From Triatoma infestans (lineage: Eukaryota; Arthropoda; Insecta; Hemiptera; Reduviidae), in assembly GCA_011037195.1 (NCBI GenBank), contig JAAEAF010000214.1:248001-312000 (forward strand): a DNA stretch of 64,000 bases, written 5' to 3'. The notes below the pieces were generated by a model. The model was not told the DNA's origin and searched no databases. It worked only from the letters and a program-made list of their open reading frames with translations. The translations under genes were made by a program, and so were the position numbers. Every line of letters begins with the position of its first letter. The stretch's first letter is position 1. Of the stretch, positions 23,205-33,822 are shown piece after piece.

Positions 23205-24225
23205 GAAATCTGGTGTGAAACACTCACACAATTTTCTCTTACTCCTCCAGTTTCCAAAATTGTAATTGACAAATTTTATAGTTTGTGTACCAAATTTAAC
23301 GAAAGTCGTCGAAAACTGAAAAAGCTGTTCAGTAAAAGCGCACTTCCGGCTTATTAATTTTCTTAAAACTTGGAATTTTGGCCATCTATTTTTTTCTAAT
23401 TAATTTTTCTTGGATAATAGAAGTGTATAATCAACTATGATACCACTTTAGAGGAAGCTGTAACCCCACAACTCCCCTAAAAGTCCCCTTAATTGAATTT
23501 TTCCAGAGAAATATTTTAAATAAAAGATGTGGATCTTTGCATTTTTAAATTATGTACGAAGTTTCAAGAAAATCGTCGGAGCCATTTTTGAGAAAATCGC
23601 GAAAAATTGAAATAAACAAAAAAAATCATTTAATAAAGTGTTAAAACAAACGCACTTCCGGTTATCCGATTTTTTCCAACTCGGAATTTCAACAACATAT
23701 TCAATTCTAATTAACATTATTTAGATGACAGAATTGTCTAATAAACTGAAATCGCAGTTAAGATGAAAACTTAACCCCACCCCAAGAAGTGCACTTAAAT
23801 GAATTTTTCCGGAGAAATGTTACAAATAAAAATTGTAGCACTTTGTATGTGTAGTTGATATATGAAGTTTAAAGAAAATTGTTTGAGCTGTTTTTGAGAA
23901 AAGCGCAAAAACGTAAAAAAAAAAAAAACTTTTAATGTGGTACTTCCGGTTGAGGAATTTTGACAGATAACGCATCGTTAGATCCTATGGTGATACCTAA
24001 ACGTAATATCAAGTTTCAACTTTCTACGGTTTTTCGTTTTTGAGCTATGCTGTTCACATACACACACACACACACATACACACAGAGACACCCATACAGA
24101 CCATTTGCTAAAAACCACTTTTTTTGGACTCAGGGGACCTCAAAACGGATATTTCCGGTGAAAACTCTCGATATCGAAAATTTGACACGATTACAATACT
24201 TCCTCTTTCGAGGAGTAAGAGAAAG
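23205..24225 (+). mobile_element. R1k repeat, full copy
   Basis: The left end reads TCTGGTGTGAAACACTCACA and then TTTTCTCTTACTCC. Three degenerate ~300-bp units start at the ACTTCCGG motifs 23342, 23654 and 23942. A (CA)n tract lies at 24057-24090. The terminal block CAGGGGACCTCAAAACGG ends in the hairpin CTCTTTCGAGGAGTAAGAG and AAAGTA. The end motif GGAGTAAGAGAAA is the inverse of the left TTTCTCTTACTCC. No protein is encoded. Confidence 0.85.
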
Positions 24226-24744
24226 TAAAAAGAACTCTTTTCGTACTATATTACTTAATTTTAAATTTAATTGAGTCTTAGTTCGGTTTATAGAAAACTA
24301 ATTAATAAATTTAATATCTGTTTTGTTCACCAAAATACAAAATAACATGGGTGGCGTTTATTAAAAATAGAGAAAGCGAAAATTAATTGTTAATATAAAT
24401 TTGTATACATTGGAAAGAAAATACCCAAGGTTTGTATAATAAAGTTTAAATTATGCTCGCCGCAATACTTTGCTGAATCTCCCATTTTCCATTAGAGTTT
24501 TTTCGTTCGTTAGTCGGCTAGAAAAAAAAAACCTTCTTTCTGGCGTTTCGTCCAATGATTCAGCAATTTTTCAGCGCCTTAGTGACGCACAATTCCCCAA
24601 CACTACATTTCTTGTACTGTTCATAAAAACTTAGTGAGAAAACACTCAAAATTAGTGGTAAGCAAAAAAAAAACCGACTACTCTTCTGCATCTAGTCTCA
24701 GAGAGCGTATTGACTCGGAGTTATTGCACTCATATTATAAATGA

Positions 24745-26166
24745 CATCGAACAGTTAGAATCTTAAAAGATCTCTACTCTAAAGCTTGCGTCAAGATTTG
24801 TACTGCTGACGGTTGTACGCCAGAAATGTGTGTGTCAAAAGGAGTATTACAGGGTGAGACCCTCAGCCCCCTTCTTTTTAACATTTTCCTCAGTGATTTT
24901 GAATATTTTTTCAGAAATGAAGGTTGTTTGGGGGTGAATATTGACGATAAATCTGACGTTTTAAGCCTGTTTTATGCGGATGATCTCATTTTAATGGCGG
25001 AGAGTAAGAGAGATTTGACTAAAAATATTGCAGTATTGTCTAAATATTGCACCTTAAATAAATTGGAGGTAAATATTGATAAGACTAAGATTATTATATT
25101 TAATAAAGGGGGAAGAACTAAGAGACATGCATTTAGATATAACAATAAGCAACTGGAAATTGTTAAAACATTTCAATATCTAGGTGTCAATTTTTCAAAG
25201 TCGGGGCTGTTTTTAGAGGCAGCCAAGAAAGCAGTTATAAAAACAAACGTAGCATGTGGTGCTGTATTTAGATTATTTACAAACGCCAAGCTCCATTCCT
25301 GGGATTCCCGAATGCGACTGTATGAGTCTATTGTTTTAAGCACCCTGTTATATGGAACTGCGGTCTGGTCTTTACGCTATGTGGACAGATTAGAAATGTG
25401 CCAGCTGAATTTCTTCAAAAGATTACTATCTCTTAGCCGTACTACCCCTAATTTTGCTGTAAGGTTGGAAAGTGGAATTTGTAATTTGAAAGTACAAGTA
25501 GCAAAATTATCTATTAGATGGTTGTGTAGACTATTAGAAATGGATAGAACTAGACTGCCAAGAATTTGTTATGAACGTTTGAAGATGTTGGATACCAGTC
25601 TGCTGAATAAAACAGAATATAACTGGGTCTCTCAATGCAAGAAATTTTTTGTAGAATATGATTTTTACCATTTATGGGAGAGCCAAGATCCTACACTTAT
25701 AAAACGAAATTTAAGAGGAATGTTGGGCATGATGAGCCAGAAATTAAGAGAAGAAGATTTAGCAAATTGTAAACGTTCACAATTTAGTACTATATACTCT
25801 TCATTAGCGAATAATTTTAATACAGAAGCCCAACCTTATTTAAAACTAAATCTTCCAATAGAAATTGTTAGAACGATAGCACAGTTAAGAACAAGTAATA
25901 AACACTTTACCGTATTAAATATTAATAGGTCCAAATATACCATCACACCAGCCGAGCTGTGTACTATCTGCAATCTCAACCAGCCCGAAGATCTCCATCA
26001 TATTTTTTTCGTTTGTCCAGTATATAACGGTTTGAGGAATAAAATATTATTAGGTGATCAGAATTTAATTAGTTTATTACGGGACAGCAATAAGTCTAAA
26101 TCATTCCAGATTTATATATTTCTCAAAAATGCTATGGAGATAAGATCCTTTATTATTAATGAATAA
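24745..26166 (+). CDS. LINE reverse transcriptase, C-terminal part
   Basis: This is the longest intact reading frame of the window (about 473 codons to TAA, 446 from the first ATG at 24826). It opens inside the palm domain. SKGVLQGETLSPLLFN is the conserved block before the catalytic motif, and LFYADDLILMAES supplies the paired Asp. The thumb follows (KTFQYLGVNFSKSG, LSTLLYGTAVWSL, FFKRLLSLSRTTPNFAVRLE). A C-terminal zinc-binding motif CTICNLNQPEDLHHIFFVC has the CX2C-H-C pattern. The fingers domain and endonuclease are missing, so it cannot retrotranspose alone. The open frame suggests recent arrival. The thumb resembles the fragments at 49712-50594 and 57500-58351, but the three are distinct families. 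Confidence 0.85.
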   Translation, partial: HRTVRILKDLYSKACVKICTADGCTPEMCVSKGVLQGETLSPLLFNIFLSDFEYFFRNEGCLGVNIDDKSDVLSLFYADDLILMAESKRDLTKNIAVLSKYCTLNKLEVNIDKTKIIIFNKGGRTKRHAFRYNNKQLEIVKTFQYLGVNFSKSGLFLEAAKKAVIKTNVACGAVFRLFTNAKLHSWDSRMRLYESIVLSTLLYGTAVWSLRYVDRLEMCQLNFFKRLLSLSRTTPNFAVRLESGICNLKVQVAKLSIRWLCRLLEMDRTRLPRICYERLKMLDTSLLNKTEYNWVSQCKKFFVEYDFYHLWESQDPTLIKRNLRGMLGMMSQKLREEDLANCKRSQFSTIYSSLANNFNTEAQPYLKLNLPIEIVRTIAQLRTSNKHFTVLNINRSKYTITPAELCTICNLNQPEDLHHIFFVCPVYNGLRNKILLGDQNLISLLRDSNKSKSFQIYIFLKNAMEIRSFIINE

Positions 26167-26490
26167 TAGATAGTAAACGATAAATGATGGAAGGGGGGAA
26201 AAAAAAATGTATATAAATATACAAAAGTATGTACAAATATTATATCTCTGGTTGAATTTATATATATGATTTTGTGCAATTTTTCAAACTCTCTTTGTCT
26301 CACTTTATTAAGCATATACGTATGTTAATTTAGGTTAAAATTTATTTTTCTTTGTGTAATTTCAATATTTATTATGTTCAAGTTGTATATTCTCTTTCTT
26401 TTGTTTATATTTTTGTTGTTCTGTAAGGCAAGACTTCTTTGTATAGGGGAAACCCTAAAGACAAATAAATAAATAATAATAATAATAAAT
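24745..26490 (+). mobile_element. 5'-truncated LINE with AAT-rich tail
   Basis: The element holds one long open frame, a ~300-bp 3' UTR and a tail of AAATAAATAATAATAATA at 26462-26488. The start is taken as the first sense codon after the TGA at 24742. The true insertion junction lies just upstream and was not resolved. Confidence 0.8.
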
Positions 26491-27040
26491 ACCTGCTTGG
26501 TAATCATATTTATTTGTCGATTTATTCCTTACCTATTTATATATAGCAGCAATTTTTTTTTTTTCTTTTTGCTTTCTATTTTGCCTTATTTATTTATGTT
26601 GATGTATTATGCTACGTAATGTAACAAACTTTGCATACTAATTGTTTGTTGACTTTTGTATGAATATTTTTGAAGGATAATTAATTTTTAGAAAGTAGTA
26701 AAGGGCTGCCGCATTAAGCTTTTTTTTATATAATTCAATGCCACTTTGTACGGTACTAAGTTTTACTTAGTATGAATATTATGTCTTTATTTTGTTCATC
26801 CCACTACTGAACATTGAAATACAAATGAAGATTGCATTAAAGAAGACTTGAATATTTTAATTTTACTATAAAAAAAGATTTGAAGAAGTTGATTGTAATG
26901 CAAAAGATACATAATTATAGAATTTTATCGCAAACTTGGTAAACATGTTGAATGCAATATGTATTTGTTTTCTGTTCGAATCATAATGCTTTTAATAAGC
27001 TTATAACAGTTCTGAAAGTAACCAAAGTTTAACAATAATA
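26491..27040. other. Unassigned AT-rich sequence
   Basis: Nothing recognisable is present between the LINE tail and the Helitron 3' end. Confidence 0.4.
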
Positions 27041-27240
27041 TTAGCTACCCGGCTGCGCTTCGCTGTGGCTCAGTCGGATTTTTAGGAAAGTAACTAGAAG
27101 TATTATACTTAACATAGATTCAGCAAGATAACACATCATTCAATTTAATACCCTACTTTGCGTTGCTGAGAACTGAAAAGTCAGAAAGAAAAAATGTTTT
27201 TAACTGAAAGTCTTTTTATATTGTAAAGCTAGTGAATGGA

Positions 27241-27763
27241 CTATATTTTTTTGTTTGTCCGTTTTCTGCATAAACATAAAGATCAGATGGTTTACCGACT
27301 CTAGAACATGCGACATATGATTGCCCATGAGAGAAGCATTCGTTTTCTAAATTCCAACCGCACACTTGCAAAGTTTGTCCTTGCGCTATTGATAGTCATA
27401 GCGAACGCAAGAAGTATTGGAAATTGAAGTCGTTTGAACTCAGACGCCATATCTGTTGGAATGAGTGGTATTCGTGGAAGTAGTACGTCTTCACCTATAT
27501 GAAGTCTGTAAGGGTGTTGTGAGGAGATGCTTGGTTGTTTGGTTTGATGAATAAACACCTTAAGATTGGTTTAAGATATATAATTGATATGTGTATATAT
27601 ATATAACTGACTGCCAGGGACTTTACACTTTAGAATTTAGAACTGAACTGAACTGACAGACTGACGTGGCTAAAATGATATGTACGGAGAGATGAGAGTT
27701 ATAATAACGGAGTGATATCTGATGTGAGAATTAACTGAATTCTATCTGAATGATTTTTGAGTG

Positions 27764-27796
<33 letters not shown>

Positions 27797-29260
27797 CACT
27801 CGCCGAGCCTCTCCTCTCTGTGCGAGAGGGTCTGTTTCTCTCCGCTAGAGTGGATGAGTGGTGGGGGTTCACTGGTTCACTAAAACCCCTACAAGGTCCA
27901 ATGAGAATTGTTGCTTCAATTAGATTATTCAACGATTTTTTAACTATTAATCGTGTACCATTGCATAACTTTAGGTGATTGATTTTTCGGAGTAATATAA
28001 TTGGCACTCCGATTTTCAAATTTAGAATGTGAGGCGGTAATACGGGAACATCGAGTAAATTAAGAAATTCCGTTGGAAAATTCACTACTTCACTTTGGTC
28101 CATCACGGAGTCGATGGATTTGTATGTCACTGTTTCATCTGCGATTCTGTTTAGAATGATGTTATTCATATCGAGTACGTCGACATTTTTAGCCGCTAGA
28201 ATGGCTCTTCCGCTTAATTATGCGTGATTTTGATAATTTGTTTCGATGCTTTGAAATACCTTGTCTACTAATTCTTTTTTTTTATGTACAATGTTGCAGA
28301 AATTAGATGGGAAGGTGATTTTTCCTGTTGCTGGATTTGTAGGTGCAGTGCCGTTACCGACTTCGAGTAATTGTCTTGAAAATTTGGCAGCTGTTCGTTC
28401 GTTTTGAAGTTGAACTCTCATATTCGTTGTTAAATGATTTTTTTTTTTTACTGTGCTCCAAAGAGTTGAATTTTCAAGCAGGCATGCAATTCATCAGCTG
28501 GTGTTGAGCGAGGTATCACTGGAAGCGTTTGCCTGAAGTCACCGGATAGTAACACCAATGCTCAACCAAATGGAGCCTGATTATTTCGCAAGTCTTTCAA
28601 TGTATGGTCTACTGCTTCCAATGACTTCTTGTGAGCCATTCTACACTCATCCCATACAATGATTTTGCACGCCCGAAGAACATTTCCCATTCCTGATGTT
28701 TTAGAAATGTTCATGTTTGGTTTTCTGTGAAATACATGTTTAGTGACAGTTTAGAGCTGAATGCGCTGTTCTACCTCCTTCCATCAACTTAGCAGCATTA
28801 CCTGAAGAAGCAAGTGCTAACGCAATATGGCAATTTGAACGGATTTTAGCCAGGATTAAGGAAATTAAGAACGTTTTTCCAGTACCACCTGGAGCTCCAA
28901 AAAGTAAATCCGCCGGATTGACTGGTCACAGCTTGTATGATGGTATCTTTTGATTGATGGTATCAAATGCTATCTTTTGTTCTTGAAGGAGTTTCAGTGT
29001 ATTTTCTTGGATGAATAGCTGTAAGTCTTTTCTGGTGCATGATTGCTTTCTGAACAGTACTCTCTCGAATGTTGTATTGATCGACCTTTCGGTACTGTTA
29101 CTCTCAATTGTGCCAACAACTTGCCACACATTGCAAGACAAAGATCCCCAATGAAGATTAGCGCTTCATTGTATATTTCTTCTGTGAAATCCAAGCCATG
29201 ATTATATCTTTCTTGACGTATTCTGTGTAGAATATTTTCGCGCAGAGAGCGCGCAACGAT
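27241..29260 (-). pseudogene. Helitron PIF1-like helicase remnant
   Basis: Read from 29260 down: HRIRQERYNHGLDFTEEIYN, Walker A in LFGAPGGTGKTFLISLIL near 28860-28915, VWDEC (Walker B region) near 28665, LLSGDFRQTLPVIPRSTP near 28520, ERTAAKFSRQLLEVGNG near 28395, NFPTEFLNLLDVPVLPPHI near 28060, LRKINHLKLCNGTRLIV near 27960, GEDVLLPRIPLIPTDM near 27470, and a decayed SYVACSRVGKPSDLYVY near 27300. This is the motif order of Helitron SF1B helicases, which unwind DNA during rolling-circle transposition. Several frameshifts and stops are present. The LTR-B insertion falls between motifs, and removing it with one target copy leaves the flanking frames in register. Confidence 0.85.
27507..27893 (-). 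mobile_element. Solo LTR-B inside Helitron helicase
   Basis: The plus strand reads TGTAAGGG...CCCCTACA, near-perfect terminal inversion. The flanks AAGTC (27502-27506) and AGGTC (27894-27898) form a 5-bp duplication with one mismatch. Shared landmarks with the other LTR-B copies are GTAAAGTCC and TTCATCAAACC. The TATA region has expanded into a (TA)n tract at 27776-27797. Confidence 0.75.
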
Positions 29261-29597
29261 CGCAACGCGCCTGCATGTATCTATTTCTGCCAATCTCGCG
29301 AAACGCTCGAAATTTTCTGTTTCCGTGGGAAGTTCGGAATAGAGGTAATTATAAGTAGTTGAGAATGAGGTTGAGAGAGTACGCCACCATCGCAACAAGT
29401 CTGCGTCTGTCTATTTCTGCCAAACTCGCAAAACGCTCGGAATTTCCCGTTTCCGTGGGAACTTCGGAGTAAACAGTATATATAAACACTCTTATATAGA
29501 AATGCAACGTTCTGTAAAAATTTCAAGTCAATCCATCAAATACTTTTCGAGTTTTGCGGCCACAAACATACGGATGCTGAATTTTTATATATATAGA

Positions 29598-29672
29598 TAT
29601 ATATTCTCTCTCAGTCGCACTCTCTCACTCTCTCTCTCTCTCTCCTATGTAATTCTATATTTATATACATAT
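29598..29672. repeat. (CT)n microsatellite and spacer
   Basis: CT-rich tract between the Helitron 5' end and the DUF4817 transposon. The same junction recurs at 31510-31600 with a longer tract. Confidence 0.85.
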
Positions 29673-30564
29673 ATAGGATGCCCCATGACTCGATGTCTAT
29701 ACATATTATTGAAGTGATTTTGAACAAAAAATGTCCGATAAAAATTGGTGCGAAAATGCTTTCTGACTGAAGTATAGCTACTGAAAGGTGGGCAGCTGAA
29801 ATAATAAATATATAAATTGTTTTCAAACAGAACTTTATTATTAATAGATCAAATTCCATTAATGTGTCTTCAAATGTCAATTGTTGAGTTGCTTTCAATT
29901 TTTTTCAGCAATTTTCAAGTGGCAATTGTTTTGTGTTTTTTGTTTGATGATTGTTGTTTTGATGTGTATTGAGTTATTAAAAATAAAATCACCTTAACTT
30001 GTATTTTCCAAATGAAGAATACGCCAATATTCATTACGTATACGGGATTTGTAATGCAAATGAAAGGCGAGGTTGTAACAGAATATTATCAGAAGCGATT
30101 TCCTAATAACAGCGTACCAGATTGCCGTGTATACGGCAGAGTTGACTGATGTTTAAGGGAGAAACAAGAGCGTTTCTTAAAGCTACTGCTAAACGTGACC
30201 GAGATATTGTGGATCCAGTGGAAGCCATAGTAGAGCGTATTGAACGCAGTCCATCTGCTGGTGTGCAAAGAATTACTAATTTCTAGCGAGCTGTTAGGTC
30301 ACTCTTAAGCGGTAGCGCTAACTTTGTATTGCAGCTGGAGAAGATTATTTTAAACAAAATTTGTAAAAAATAAATTTGTTAAAGTTCAGTTTAAAAAACA
30401 ATTTTTTTTTGTTTTTTTTAAATTAATTTCAGCTGTCCAATCTTCCAATGGCTGTATTTTAAAGGAAGCATTTTTGGATCTATGTTTATTAGGCAATTTT
30501 TCCCCAAAATGACTTCAATAATTTTACCATAATTTGTGAACCTCGAATCATAGGATACCCTGTA
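29673..30564 (+). mobile_element. DNA transposon with ~150-bp TIRs
   Basis: The left end TAGGATGCCCCATGACTCGA is answered at the right end by an inverted, ~75% similar terminus (GGATACCCTGTA at 30553-30564). The similarity continues inward through TTATTGAAGT, the aligned ATGCTT/ATGCTTCC blocks and GGCAGCTGAAAT. Flanking TA supports Tc1/mariner-like insertion. The interior keeps only the N-terminal part of a transposase gene. Confidence 0.75.
30015..30290 (+). pseudogene. DUF4817-type transposase N-terminus
   Basis: Across three frames the plus strand encodes EEYANIHYVYGICNANE, then QKRFPNNSVPDCRVYGRVD, a stop, CLREK, and then FLKATAKRDRDIVDPVEAI followed by VERIERSPSAGVQRI. This is the N-terminal helix-turn-helix region (DUF4817) that precedes the DDE domain in a mariner-related transposase group common in insects. 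At least two frameshifts and one stop break it. The DDE domain is absent here, although similar DDE remains lie in the palindrome loop at 36260-36790. Confidence 0.75.
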
Positions 30565-30776
30565 TATCCACACACCAATTTAAAAAAAAAACTTATGAAG
30601 AATTTTTGAAATGGAAATGACAGGCAGCAAGAAAATGTGTTGATTCACATTTTATTTACAACCATTTTGAACTAAATTAAAAAAAAAAAAATTGTAACAA
30701 TAATAAAACGATTTTATTTTCTTGTACATTTAAATTAATGATGATTAAAACAATTGAAAATTACGTAATTTAAAAG

Positions 30777-30809
<33 letters not shown>

Positions 30810-31176
30810 AAGATAAAAGAAAGACAGAGAAAAAGTTTATTCTTTTAAAACAGCATTTTGTTATGTTGGCAGTATGTGTTAGTGGATGTTGAAAACAAAG
30901 TTTTTATGTTAACAACTATTTTACAAGATGCTAGAATGTAGCGTTGGCCGCCGACACAAAGCGTGCCTATCTTCCTGTGTGCAATAAACACACACACACA
31001 CACACTCACACACATTCCTTTAAAAAATATTATCCGACTATCTGACCTACAAACTTTATGCCAAGACTAAACTGACTTTTAACTGAAATAAAAGTTTATA
31101 AATTATCCAACGGAAGGGGCGAAAGACTAATATTATTTGTGTTATATTATTATATTATTTATTACATATATATGAA
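30565..31176. other. Unassigned, with homopolymer and CA runs
   Basis: A poly-A run of about 30 bases lies near 30777-30808 and a CA tract at 30989-31013. No gene is seen. Confidence 0.5.
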
Positions 31177-31275
31177 CCCACGGGTTACCACAGTTCAGTA
31201 CTCCATGCACTTCGTCAGAACAGTACACAATACACTTAAACTACATACACTCTACACTTTACAGACAAGGACAAG
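31177..31275 (+). repeat. Short dispersed repeat, copy 1
   Basis: CCACGGGTTACCA, TCAGAACAGTACACAAT and ACTTAAACTACAT recur in the same order at 59988-60090. The element type is unknown. Confidence 0.65.
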
Positions 31276-31299
31276 CACAGAACACAACTAGTCTGCAAC

Positions 31300-31530
31300 A
31301 GAACCATCGCAACAAGTCTGCGTCTGTCTATTTCTGCCAAACTCGCGAAACGCTCGGAATTTCCCGTTTCCGTGGAAACTTCGGAGTAAAAAGTATATAT
31401 AAATACTCTTATATAGAAATGCAAAGTGGTGTGAAAATTTCAAGTCAATCCATCGACTACTTTTCGAGTTTTGCGGTAGTACTTTCACAAACATACGGAT
31501 GCTGAATTTTTATATTCTCTCTCAGTCGCA

Positions 31531-31581
<51 letters not shown>

Positions 31582-31745
31582 AATTCTATATTTATATACA
31601 TATATAGGATGCCCCATGACTCGATGTCTATAGCTTCAAGACATATTATTGAAGTCATTTTGAACAAAAAATGTCTGATAAAAATTGGTGCCAAAATGCT
31701 TTCTGACTGAAGTATAGCTATTGAAAGGTGGGCAGCTGAAATAAT
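31300..31745. repeat. Duplicate of Helitron 5' end plus transposon TIR
   Basis: It matches 29387-29810: Helitron 5' sequence (AAACGCTCGGAATTTCCCG), the CT tract, then the TIR AGGATGCCCCATGACTCGA through GGCAGCTGAAATAAT. The common junction shows that a block, not separate insertions, was copied. It ends where a SINE piece begins. Confidence 0.8.
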
Positions 31746-31749
31746 GGTG

Positions 31750-31915
31750 CAGCTGAAACTAGGGTCGCCGTCCTTAGTTAACTGGCGAAAGCCAAAAGAG
31801 AAGGAAGGGATTAGCTCAATGGTAGTCTGGCTTGGAGTCCGGCTGTGCATTGGAGAAGGCTCCGGGAGGCGCAATAGATCTTTTGGTCACAGTGCAATAA
31901 TTCCCTACAACAATC
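31750..31915 (+). mobile_element. SINE, long-leader variant, internally deleted
   Basis: The 5' leader AACTAGGGTC and GTTAACTGGCG precede the tRNA-like head GGAAGGGATTAGCTCAATGG. The B-box half and hairpin body are deleted. The 3' end CGCAATAGATCTTTTGG to CCCTACAACAATCT matches the copy at 61081. Confidence 0.7.
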
Positions 31916-31954
31916 TACATATATTATATTACTTAAATTACATATATTACTTAT

Positions 31955-32110
31955 ATTAATATTATATGAGTGTGTAAACTGAATTTGCTCTGTGCAAGTC
32001 TGTGTTATGACACTGTGTGACAAACGCATCCTGAAGATGGGCGAACGCCCGAAACCGGTCGATGATCACAAAAAGAAACAGGCTATCACGGAAAATGTCA
32101 GTGATTATTA
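31955..32110 (+). repeat. Hammerhead-like / Penelope-type repeat copy
   Basis: GTAAACTGAATTTGCTCTG leads to the core at 32027-32064: CATC, CTGAAGA, a GGGCG/CGCCC stem, GAAA, CCGGTC, then GATG, which pairs with CATC across the expected cleavage site. The trailer AAACAGGCTATCACGGAAAA is shared with other copies. Confidence 0.6.
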
Positions 32111-32112
32111 AT

Positions 32113-32856
32113 TAAGCTTATTCATATTAGTACTAGTCAATTTTAAAATAAAAAAAATGAAAAGGTTTTATTTCACGTGGGCATAGCTGAAGAAAATCTT
32201 TATAACAGCAAATACTAAATCTCAATTCCCCTTACTTCTATAATTTCTTTTTTTTACTTCTTTAGTTGGTATTCTTATCCAGCCAGGAGTATCCGAGCTT
32301 TCGTTCATATTTGCCTGGGTTCGTTTTACAAGAAGCGGAGGTCCCTGCACGAAAAAGGTTGTTGTGCGAGTCCTAATCCGCGCAGAAGTGCCCTGGAGCA
32401 ACAGGGCTTGGCCTATTGAAGGGCAGGTTGAGATAGGCTCAACCAGCGTGCAAGGCCAACTCTTAGGTCGTCCACCCCGCTACCAGAACTCAGAGAAGGC
32501 ACTTTGACAAGCTCTGGTGAAGCGCGCATACACCCAGCAAATACACTTTCAGCACCGATGTATTTATATTTATATAGCGAGTCTCCCTCTTCTCGCTTAA
32601 CTCACATCATAGACATTGGAGTTGTTGCTCATACCACAACAAGACCAACCTCAATTGGCACTTGCGCCCAGATTGCAGTATTTCATATTTACAAGAGATA
32701 TTGGCAATTCTCCCGGAAAAAATACTTCAAATAAAAGTGATGGACATCAATGTGTTTAGAAATTTAAAAATAATCGACTTTCATGCTGGACTTACAAGCG
32801 TAGGTCCTAGATTTGAGTCGAGCAGAGTAGATTATTATGCTTAGATTTTATGCTCT
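32113..32856. other. Unassigned, GC-richer patch
   Basis: The stretch 32270-32560 is distinctly less AT-rich than its surroundings and could be a UTR or LTR of an element, but no motif or second copy was found. Confidence 0.35.
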
Positions 32857-32988
32857 GAAAAGCTTTGGACAGCTCCCTGTCCGATGATAGGCAATGTTGT
32901 CTATAACGAGAGAACACTGTCCGTCCGGAGAACGGCAGACTACTGATCGACGTCACTGATCTCTGTTGTTGATACGCCTATATTTATA
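32857..32988 (+). repeat. SINE 3' body fragment
   Basis: The hairpin body (CTCCCTGTCCGATGATAGG, GAGAACACTGTCCG) and the GATACGCCTATAT tail of the SINE are present. The tRNA-like head is missing. Confidence 0.6.
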
Positions 32989-33585
32989 TAGGGTAAAGCT
33001 AGGAGTAATATAAATATAAGAGATTTATTAAAGCGGAAATGCTTATAAAAGATATGTCAACTAATATTATCTACAAAAAAATCTTATTTTTCAAAAATAA
33101 AGACATTCTCATTTATTCCAGAAACAAAATACAAATACACTACATTTAGCCGTCTCACCTACTACGGTAGGATAGATGACGCACCATAGATAGGAGACCT
33201 TTTCTCTGTGAAGGTAACATGGTTGATCGACATGAAACTTGGTAAACACTATGTTTACGAGTCCAACTTTAACGACAGCAGGAAAATGTTTCATTTCAAT
33301 TGCAATGTAGTACATATAAAAAAAAAAAAAAAACTTTACTAAGCATTATGAAAATTCAGGTCTTCACCAGATATAACTGATGCGTATAAGTGTTCGTAGA
33401 ACACAGAAGAAAACACAATATAACTGAAGAATTTTGCAATACTTTCGCCTCTGATATCTGTACTCCTGGACTAACTTCCATGACGTCACGTGGTGGCAAA
33501 ACAAGAGAATTACTTCTGTGTTTTACAGAATTTTACAGCCTGCGTCTTCTCTCCTACCCCCGTTATCACTCCTAGCTTTACCCTA
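32989..33585. mobile_element. TA-target MITE with 18-bp perfect TIRs
   Basis: TAGGGTAAAGCTAGGAGT at 32989-33006 is exactly inverted at 33568-33585. TA flanks both sides, as for Tc1/mariner-type elements. No coding capacity is seen. A second copy lies at 52871-54453. Confidence 0.88.
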
Positions 33586-33656
33586 TACATAAAACTTTAA
33601 ACTAACAATGAGGATCTACTAGATTCCCCAAGTTATCTCTTACATTTTAAATGCCT

Positions 33657-33785
33657 GATTTTTACTTTCTCTTACTCCTAAGAGGAAGTATTGTAATGGT
33701 GTCCAATTTTCGATATCGAGTTTTCACCGGAAAAATCCGTTTTGAGGTCCCCTGAGTCCAAAAAAGTGTTTTTTAGCAAAGGGTC

Positions 33786-33822
<37 letters not shown>

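Larger units (their letters stand above)
27041..29597 (-). mobile_element. Helitron, deletion derivative
   Basis: On the minus strand it starts A|TCTATATATATAAAAATTC at 29597 and ends GGGTAGCTAA|T at 27041. These are the TC start, CTRR end and A/T insertion site of Helitrons, and a GC-rich imperfect hairpin (CAGCGAAGCGCAG) precedes CTAA. Only helicase-derived coding remains. The Rep/HUH nickase part is missing, and an LTR-B copy is inserted. Confidence 0.85.
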
